From an uncultured Eubacteriales bacterium (lineage in GTDB: Bacteria > Bacillota > Clostridia > Oscillospirales > UBA644): a stretch of DNA of 64,000 bases. Shown piece after piece: positions 58,601 to 64,000 of the stretch. The stretch is taken from contig URFZ01000002.1 in assembly GCA_900547165.1 (NCBI GenBank), positions 62,001-126,000 on the forward strand, read 5' to 3'. Every line of letters begins with the position of its first letter. Position 1 is the first letter of the stretch. The notes beneath the pieces were generated by a model. The model was not told the DNA's origin, ran no database searches, and saw nothing but the letters and a program-made list of their open reading frames with translations. Made by a program: the position numbers and the translations under genes.

Positions 58601-60594
58601 GAATGTGGCAGTATACGTCGATGGGTCTCGGAAAGGTCGTTTCGGGCTCGGTTCAGAGTTCGGGACTTGACCTCAACTATGCATACAAGAATTATCCCTC
58701 GATAATCATCAACAACGGACTGAACAAGTTCGATACTTCTTCAAAATCCGCAACGGGCGGCGTTCCGACAGTTCCCGTTACGGGAATTTCGCTGAACACG
58801 ACCTCCGCGTCTATGCTCGTCGGCGAAAATCTGACTCTTATCGCAACAGTAAATCCGTCGAACGCAACGGATAAAACCGTTGTCTGGTCAACATCGAACG
58901 GCAGCGTTGCAACCGTGTACGGCGGCGTTGTGACCGCGAACGGCGCAGGCACTGCAACGATAACTGCAACGGCGGGCGGCAAGAGCGCGTCCTGCACGGT
59001 TACCGTAACGGCGACCGTTCCCGCAACGGGAATAACGCTGAACAGGACTTCCGCAACGATGAATGTCGGCGAAAATCTGGCGCTTACGGCAATGGTAACA
59101 CCGTCCAATGCTGCGGATAAGACCGTGACATGGACATCGACCGTACCGACGGTGGCAACGGTTGAAAACGGCGTTGTCAGAAGCCTCGCGGCGGGAACAA
59201 CGACGATAAAAGCGACAAACGCAAGCGGGCATGTTGCCGAGTGTACGATTACGGTAACTTCTTCGTATGTTTCGACCTCTCGCGTAACTCTTTCGTCTTC
59301 AACTTTGGCGCTCCGCGTCGGCGAAACATTCTCTCTCAACGCAAAAGTGGCGCCGCTGAACGCGACGGACAGAACCGTTGTGTGGGCATCCGACGATGAA
59401 AACGTGATAAGTGTTTCGTCCGACGGAAACGTTACCGCACTCGGTACGGGCACGGCAAATGTCGTTGCCACGACCGTTGACGGCAAGAGCGATATATGCA
59501 CCGTAACGGTAACTCTTAACGGCGCGTCCGCGACAGACCTTGTGTTGAATACAACCCTGCTGCATCTTACGGAAAACGGAATTTACACGCTCCGCGCAAC
59601 GATGAACAATTCTGTCCTTGCGGGAGCAAATGTTTCGTGGGCGACGTCCGACACGGACGTTATAACCGTTTCAAACGGCAAAATTACAGCCGTCGGTGCG
59701 GGTTTTGCAACCGTGACGGCGACCGTGGGTGAAAAGAGCGCGACCTGTGCCGTCTATGTGTCCGCCGCATACACGCTTGTTGAAGAAATAACGCTTGACA
59801 GAACGTCGCTTTCGCTTACGCAGGGAACGGCATTTTCGCTGACCGCGACCGTTACCCCGACGAATGCGACAAATCAGACTTTCTTCTGGGCAAGTTCCGA
59901 CTCCGCGGTCGTAACGGTTGAGAACGGCGTAGTGGTTGCTGTTTCCGAGGGTACGGCAACCGTAACCGCAATATCTGCGGACGGCGCTTCCGCAACCTGC
60001 GCGGTGACCGTTACCGACCCGAGAACCGTGGTTGAAAACGGCTTGTGCGGCAATGCCGTTTCGTATGTGCTTTATGACGACGGCGAGCTTCTGATAAGAG
60101 GTTCTTCCTCAATGGATTCTTTCACGCAGGGCAATGCACCGTGGAAAGCACACCTTTCCGAAATAAAGAAAGTCACCGTTCTGAACGGTGTGACTTCGAT
60201 AGGATATTATGCGTTTGCGGGTTGCGAAAATCTTGAAACGGTCATACTTCCCGAAAGCGTTAAGACTATCGGAAGATATGCGTTTGCGGGGGCTGTGAGC
60301 CTTGTGTCGGCAGACCTGCCCGACACGGTTACGGAACTCGGTTCTCACGCTTTCTTCGGCTGTTCGTCTTTGACCAACGCGGTCATTCCGGTCGGTGTGA
60401 CAAGACTTGCTCCGTCCGTTTTCGAGGATTGCACATCTCTTGAAACGGTTGTGCTTCACGACGGCATAAAAACGATAGGTGAAAGCGCATTCGAGGGATG
60501 TACCTTGCTGACGAACATAAATGTTCCTATCACGGCTGCCGTAAAAGATTATGCTTTTGACGGTTGCGCAAAACTTGACTCCCAAAAAAATTAA
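55663..60594 (+). CDS. Giant secreted protein: C39-like peptidase, beta-helix, Big_2, GH25 muramidase, BspA repeats
   Basis: 1643 residues. Signal peptide (MKKVKRILSVLLIVALTATFVGAFS). Residues about 45-215: papain/C39-like domain with Cys59 in DTGCGIFSLVNAVG and His158 in GHVPGHFIALVNYSGGKYHVYES. About 250-640: beta-helix with GTI-x-GGTF turns. About 645-800: two Big_2 modules. About 805-1020: GH25 lysozyme (WGVDVSHHQGTIDWAKL, Asp807; WYDFEND, Asp902 and Glu904). About 1040-1450: five more Big_2 modules. About 1480-1640: BspA-type leucine-rich repeats (YAFAGCENLETVILPESVKTIG-like units). No sorting signal at the end. ATG 55663 follows AGGAG. Likely wall remodelling or attack on other cells' walls. 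Confidence 0.88.
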   Translation: MKKVKRILSVLLIVALTATFVGAFSIGSSAVTPLGCVIQKDTKWKSYYYGGGNLYDTGCGIFSLVNAVGYLTGIRMSVTEVAAWAHEIGAYNAGSSAGGTTRGYLYPKVQAQYGSRYGFTVDCGGSGGTGYWNVTSYNTTLQNHLANGGVAIGHVPGHFIALVNYSGGKYHVYESYPSSTRGTQNATTGSIWLTPAQLNSGYAGMKLDWFCLLSYTGGGTESGGSSENPSTNPGGGGNTASTATQPFRTFYYNLNGTTDTADSSLNDFNSYGMSYPGGFINSPSYVGAYSTLASNWSAVAGELTKDCTLTSRGTEYKTSLPIRLFLDGRTLTAVSGGYAFNQEKANTTTITGNTFAVSSEEGTETFGTINGNGNCDTVAQSAGTLNFRNLTLNSSSSSGNNNAFYQTAGDATFRGVTVRASGSDYGAAVGVKGKLSSVANSSFISTRTSSSGTDASSGIHLRGGSIGTWTNSNITTSYGEALWVDGGSVSIINGGNFTGGTNGNGIYISNNGTVGTVMNGVFASTGANAGINITSGSTLNTISGGTIKGITISGTLGTITGGTFDFSTYTASNYGTIKNYIASGKAARLDSTSGSGIFTVVTNSGLTSGTYMAAPNGVDYTTGTATINGVSYTTYTVSTQTVPVESVSLDKNTLSLSVGGTGTLVVTVNPSNATDKTITWTTSNGGVATVYNGVVTANGVGTAVLTATAGGKSASCTVTVTQATTATVTIDKGYAAVNKGGTVTLTATCSGGAVSWASSNASVATVSNGVVTGVAKGEATITASCGSVSVSATVRVTDYTSPAWGVDVSHHQGTIDWAKLKQSGVDFAIIRLGLGVTDSSGTLTYDRQWAANIAGARAAGIDIGVYLYAYATTTSAALREAQLVVEELNKYPGYFTYPVWYDFENDNAKSTSRKSANAEVIKTFCDYVGNAGYYTGIYTYTSFFTSYIDDSQLTSYDHWVAQYGANDGEPHSVSYTGAYGMWQYTSMGLGKVVSGSVQSSGLDLNYAYKNYPSIIINNGLNKFDTSSKSATGGVPTVPVTGISLNTTSASMLVGENLTLIATVNPSNATDKTVVWSTSNGSVATVYGGVVTANGAGTATITATAGGKSASCTVTVTATVPATGITLNRTSATMNVGENLALTAMVTPSNAADKTVTWTSTVPTVATVENGVVRSLAAGTTTIKATNASGHVAECTITVTSSYVSTSRVTLSSSTLALRVGETFSLNAKVAPLNATDRTVVWASDDENVISVSSDGNVTALGTGTANVVATTVDGKSDICTVTVTLNGASATDLVLNTTLLHLTENGIYTLRATMNNSVLAGANVSWATSDTDVITVSNGKITAVGAGFATVTATVGEKSATCAVYVSAAYTLVEEITLDRTSLSLTQGTAFSLTATVTPTNATNQTFFWASSDSAVVTVENGVVVAVSEGTATVTAISADGASATCAVTVTDPRTVVENGLCGNAVSYVLYDDGELLIRGSSSMDSFTQGNAPWKAHLSEIKKVTVLNGVTSIGYYAFAGCENLETVILPESVKTIGRYAFAGAVSLVSADLPDTVTELGSHAFFGCSSLTNAVIPVGVTRLAPSVFEDCTSLETVVLHDGIKTIGESAFEGCTLLTNINVPITAAVKDYAFDGCAKLDSQKN

Positions 60595-60609
60595 ACGGTG
60601 AAATCAATT

Positions 60610-60634
60610 GCCGCGAACGGGCATTGTTCGCGGC
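60610..60634 (+). terminator. Hairpin after the giant GH25 gene
   Basis: GCCGCGAAC / GTTCGCGGC 9-bp stem, 15 bases after the stop. The following sequence is only moderately T-rich (GGTTTCTTCTTG). Confidence 0.65.
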
Positions 60635-60673
60635 GATTGCGGTTTCTTCTTGTCAAATATCTATATATTACTA

Positions 60674-60702
60674 TTGACAAAAAAGAAAAATTATTGTATT
60701 AT
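60674..60702 (+). promoter_or_regulatory. Promoter of the second giant protein
   Basis: TTGACA (60674-60679), 17-base spacer, TATTAT (60697-60702). Confidence 0.8.
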
Positions 60703-60741
60703 ATAAATAATGAGAGTCTGTTTGGATACGCTCATTTCCAT

Positions 60742-60784
60742 GCGGACACAGGACTCGAAAATCGGTTTTCGGGTCTGTCTTCGC
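60742..60784 (+). other. Long leader hairpin before the second giant gene
   Basis: GCGGACA...GACTCGAAAA-tcg-GTTTTCGGGTC-TGTC-TTCGC forms a long imperfect stem within the 5' leader, ending about 48 bases before the start codon. No T run; role unknown. Confidence 0.5.
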
Positions 60785-60832
60785 GATTTCTTATTGCAAT
60801 ACAATAAATTTCATAAATGAAAGGGTTTTGTT

Positions 60833-63800
60833 ATGAAAAACGGTTTTAAAAGACTGTTGGCAACGGTACTTTTCTTTGCTATGGTACTGTCGCTTTCCGT
60901 CGGTTTGGCTCTGTCGGGTTCGGCGGCAACGTATCCGATAGATATCGGTTACGCGGCTTCGTCGGGCGGCGCGTGCGACGGCTGGATATACGAACTCGGG
61001 CTCGGCAGTTATGTCACTTCCTCAAATGTTTCGTCCTCGTATACCAATTACAGGATAAACCTTGTAACGGCTTTCGGTGATTCTTCTGCGTTGGCGTCGA
61101 AAACCGCATATTTTGAAAAATTCAATCAGAATGTTGAGGGATATACAACGGGAACGATGCGCCCGCTTGCCGCGCCCGCATATATTTATTTGCAGGGCTA
61201 CAATTACGGTACTGCGTCCCTTGTTTATTCTCACAATCAGGCAAATACAACTATAATAAACGGTAAGAATTATTCCGATTCCGCTCCGTATACGGGCACG
61301 GGCAGTTCTGTCGGAACGATTTACAAGAGTGCCACGAAAGACGACCTTGTTGCTTTGAGCAGCGGTAATCTTACTTTTATTAACATTCTTCTTGACCACC
61401 GTGCGACTTCGGGCAATCTTGACGCCGTGTTCCAGACCGGCGGAACGCTGACGTTTTCAAACTCGACCGCACAGGTTGCCACTCTCGGAGCGGGACTTCA
61501 CGTTCAGGGCACGGGAGTTATAGACAAAATTGAAAATTCGACCGTTAAAAACACCAATACGGCGGCGGCAACGGAAAACAACAAAAACACCGCGTTGCTT
61601 GTCGGCATGGGCGGCAATTATACTTCAAAAGTCGGAACGGTCAACACCATTACGAACTCCGCGTTCAGTTCCGTTACGGGTTACGGTATCTGGACAAGAG
61701 GCACGATAGGCACAATAGGCGGAAACACCACCGTTACTTCGACCGGCAGCGATGCTGTCTGGGTCGCAAACAGCGGCGTTATCAACACGATAAGCGGCGG
61801 TACGTTCACGGGCGGTACCGCAGGTAACGGTTTGTGGATAAGTGACGGCGGCACCGTCGGCACGATAAGCGGCGGTACGTTTTCTTCCACGGGTACTGCG
61901 GGACTTAAAGTAGACACAAATTCCAAGATAAATTTCATAACGGGCGGCACGTTCAACGGCGTTATCGTCAACGGCACGATAGACTCGATAAGCGGCGGTA
62001 CGTTTGATTTCACGTCCTATAAATCGAGTTATAATACCATTAAAAATTTCGTTGCTTCCGGTAAGGTCGCAAGACTTGATTCGCAAAGCGGCGGCGGCAA
62101 ATTCACCGTAGTGAACAACAGCGGCATTACGTCGGGAACATATATGTCCGCTCCGTCCTGCGCGGACGGCTATTCCGCAACGCAGGGAACAACATCGATA
62201 AACGGTGAGACGTTCACCACTTATACCGTCGGTGTTGCAAATATCCCCGTTCAGAGCGTTGAGATAACCCCGTCTGTCGTTAATATGACCGTCGGAGACA
62301 CTTACGATATAACCGTAACGATCACCCCATCGAATGCGACAAATCAGACCGTTACATGGCAGACCTCCAACGGCGGAGTTGCAACCGTTTGGAACAGAAC
62401 AATAACCGCAAACGGCGAAGGTACGGCGGTTCTGACCGCAACTGTTGACGGAAAGACCGCACAGGTCACCGTAAACGTTTCCAAACCCGATACACGAATT
62501 GATGTTTCCGAGTATAAGGCAAGCGGCACTTATCCCGAAATGAGCGGAAAACTTTTCGCTGGATGGTTTGCTGATGAGGCTTTGACGGAACCCTATACCG
62601 AGGAAACGGGTCTTGCTTACGCAAAGTTTGTAGATGAAGGCGTGCTTGTTGTTAAAGGTCAGCTTTCCGCTGGAGCGACGACCGCATCTTCTTCCGTAAA
62701 TCTCCGTCTTATAACAACGGTCGATTCCGATATGTATTCCCGTGTCGGATTCAGAATTACATACAACGGCAAGACCGTAAACGTTGACACTCGCCGTGTT
62801 TACAGCGCCATAAGCGCGAAAAACGGAGACCTGACGGTTACATATTCTCCCACGAATATATGTGCCTCCTCCAAATATTTCATGACCTTTGTTCTTTCAA
62901 ATGTTCCGTCCGCAGCGTATTCGAAAACGATAACTGTCGTTCCCTATTGGAGAACTCTTGACAATACTCTTGTTTTCGGCGCGCAGTCCGATATAGTTAT
63001 CGCGAATCAACTTCCCGAACCCGTTATTCCCGTTGAAAGCGTGACTGTTACTCCGAACACCGTCAATATGACTGTCGGAGAAACTGCGGATGTAACCGTA
63101 ACGATAAACCCGTCGAACGCGACGAATACAACGGTTACATGGCAGACCTCCAACGGCGGCGTTGCAACCGTTTGGAACGGAACGATAACCGCGAACGGCG
63201 CGGGAACCGCGGTTCTTACGGCAACCGTTGACGGCGTGGAAGCGACCTGTACCGTAAACGTTACGGCTGCGACAGAAGATTCCGATTACATCAAGTACAT
63301 GAAGCGTAAGTACCCGAATTACGTTGAATCGACGGTCGGACTTGACATAACATTCAAGGAAGACCTTGTCGGCATCTGCTATTCGACATGGCATGACTAT
63401 GCGTCTGTTTACAATGCGGGAACGTATTACAACGCAACCGAAATTCTTGCTTCCACAAAAGTTTTCGGACCTTACCCGCTTTATCACTATTGGGCAAAAC
63501 CCGCTCTCGGATATTATTCGAGCAGCGATTCATCCGTTATCAGAACACACATGACGCAACTTGCGAATGCGGGCGTAGACTTCATCATTATTGATAACAC
63601 GAACGCTGCGCTGCCCATCATAGATGCGGCGATAAACTCTTCCGTTTCGTCTCAGACATATTGGCAAAGCGTTATAACTTCGAGCGTTACCGCGTTGCTC
63701 GACACCTGCGTTCAGATGCGTTCGGAGGGACTTAAAACTCCGTATGTTGTATTCTGGAACAGAAATACGGATTCCGAGAACTGGGAGATATTCGGCAGAA

Positions 63801-64000
63801 TCAGATCTCAGTTCCTGACAAAAGACAAATATAAAGACCTTTTTGTATATCTTGTAAACGACAACAACGGACTTGCAAAACCGCTTGTTCTCGGAACGGG
63901 TTCGACAACTTCGACGCAGGGTACGGCAGAAGCGAACGTTCCTTCTTACTATGACGCATATCTGACTTACAGAACGATGTGGGGTCTGCAAACCGTCCGC
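60833..64000 (+). CDS. Giant secreted protein with beta-helix, Big_2 and GH71/GH99-like domain (3' end outside the window)
   Basis: Open to the last base, at least 1056 residues. Signal peptide MKNGFKRLLATVLFFAMVLSLSVG with cleavage near GSAA. About residues 190-450: beta-helix with repeated TISGGTF turns, sister to that in the previous protein. About 470-550 and 725-805: two Big_2 modules (VTPNTVNMTVGETADVTVTI type). Between them a beta-sandwich. From about residue 820: YIKYMKRKYPNYVE, then DLVGICYSTWHDY, FGPYPLYHYWAKPALGYYSS, and AGVDFIIIDNTN, a TIM-barrel opening like GH71/GH99-related enzymes. Possible surface alpha-glycan hydrolase; family is inferred. GAAAGGG precedes the ATG. Confidence 0.85.
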   Translation, partial: MKNGFKRLLATVLFFAMVLSLSVGLALSGSAATYPIDIGYAASSGGACDGWIYELGLGSYVTSSNVSSSYTNYRINLVTAFGDSSALASKTAYFEKFNQNVEGYTTGTMRPLAAPAYIYLQGYNYGTASLVYSHNQANTTIINGKNYSDSAPYTGTGSSVGTIYKSATKDDLVALSSGNLTFINILLDHRATSGNLDAVFQTGGTLTFSNSTAQVATLGAGLHVQGTGVIDKIENSTVKNTNTAAATENNKNTALLVGMGGNYTSKVGTVNTITNSAFSSVTGYGIWTRGTIGTIGGNTTVTSTGSDAVWVANSGVINTISGGTFTGGTAGNGLWISDGGTVGTISGGTFSSTGTAGLKVDTNSKINFITGGTFNGVIVNGTIDSISGGTFDFTSYKSSYNTIKNFVASGKVARLDSQSGGGKFTVVNNSGITSGTYMSAPSCADGYSATQGTTSINGETFTTYTVGVANIPVQSVEITPSVVNMTVGDTYDITVTITPSNATNQTVTWQTSNGGVATVWNRTITANGEGTAVLTATVDGKTAQVTVNVSKPDTRIDVSEYKASGTYPEMSGKLFAGWFADEALTEPYTEETGLAYAKFVDEGVLVVKGQLSAGATTASSSVNLRLITTVDSDMYSRVGFRITYNGKTVNVDTRRVYSAISAKNGDLTVTYSPTNICASSKYFMTFVLSNVPSAAYSKTITVVPYWRTLDNTLVFGAQSDIVIANQLPEPVIPVESVTVTPNTVNMTVGETADVTVTINPSNATNTTVTWQTSNGGVATVWNGTITANGAGTAVLTATVDGVEATCTVNVTAATEDSDYIKYMKRKYPNYVESTVGLDITFKEDLVGICYSTWHDYASVYNAGTYYNATEILASTKVFGPYPLYHYWAKPALGYYSSSDSSVIRTHMTQLANAGVDFIIIDNTNAALPIIDAAINSSVSSQTYWQSVITSSVTALLDTCVQMRSEGLKTPYVVFWNRNTDSENWEIFGRIRSQFLTKDKYKDLFVYLVNDNNGLAKPLVLGTGSTTSTQGTAEANVPSYYDAYLTYRTMWGLQTVR
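61787..62004 (+). repeat. Short tandem beta-helix coding repeats
   Basis: The block ACGATAAGCGGCGGTACGTT occurs at 61787-61806 and 61862-61881 and nearly so at 61985-62004, each encoding a TISGGTF turn. An 18-base version is at 57283-57300 in the neighbouring giant gene. Confidence 0.8.

Noticed and set aside
60720..60790. Possible c-di-GMP (GEMM) riboswitch before the second giant protein
   Set aside because: The GGACACAGG-like stretch recalled GEMM, but the conserved CACGCA...GCAAA core and tetraloop-receptor are absent. Kept only as an unassigned hairpin.
1..64000. tRNA, rRNA and CRISPR loci
   Set aside because: No TpsiC-arm-like GGTTCGAATCC context with a cloverleaf, no rRNA core sequence and no regularly spaced repeats were found by reading; a tRNAscan and minced run would settle it.

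Overview
The window reads as a chromosome segment of a Gram-positive, Clostridia-type Firmicute, probably an uncultured gut anaerobe. The evidence is a T-box leader, a guanine riboswitch, a BY-kinase/PHP-phosphatase exopolysaccharide control module, a sortase, a PadR-DUF1700-DUF4097 module, acetate kinases, many lipoproteins and a GH25 wall hydrolase. Several promoters match TTGACA-17-TATAAT almost exactly. No tRNA, rRNA, CRISPR array, transposase or phage gene was seen.

Layout. 1-6.1 kb: the 3' part of leuS, then two secreted or cytosolic glycan-active proteins around a small nitroreductase. 6.2-9.5 kb: a tryptophan T-box leader and a three-gene ABC importer (TrpX/TrpY/TrpZ type). 9.6-16.4 kb: an AT-rich block of poorly characterised genes: a DUF4304-like protein, a lipoprotein, small membrane proteins, a broken DUF2019-like gene, three tandem paralogues with two membrane segments, a propeller-like protein and what looks like a degenerate ABC ATPase. 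16.5-21.9 kb (minus): a BMP-type nucleoside ABC importer behind a guanine riboswitch. 22-25.4 kb (minus): gltX-glnS. 25.6-30.4 kb (plus): PadR/DUF1700/DUF4097, two membrane proteins with a TetR regulator, and a patatin-like lipase. 30.4-38.9 kb (minus): the operon pyrH-frr-uppS-cdsA-dxr-rseP-ispG-ACT-UPF0210-GNAT, with tmcAL upstream. 40.2-47.9 kb (plus): two acetate kinase genes bracketing chain-length regulator, BY-kinase, PHP phosphatase, sortase and membrane protein genes. 48-49.5 kb (minus): thrC. 49.6-55.4 kb: two tandem GH123/DUF4091-like lipoproteins. 55.6-64 kb: two giant secreted modular proteins, the second cut by the window end.

How they fit together. The two importers have visible RNA control: uncharged tRNA-Trp for the amino-acid importer and guanine/hypoxanthine for the nucleoside importer. 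The minus-strand operon joins translation recycling, UMP kinase, undecaprenyl and MEP isoprenoid synthesis, phospholipid precursor synthesis and a site-2 protease. The right third is devoted to the cell surface: exopolysaccharide length control, a sortase, and large repeat-built glycan- or wall-active proteins.

The most novel-looking parts are the 9.6-16.4 kb block and the 1643-residue protein, which joins a papain-like cysteine peptidase domain, a beta-helix, a GH25 muramidase, seven Big_2 modules and BspA-type leucine-rich repeats. All family assignments come from reading motifs by eye; no database search was run.
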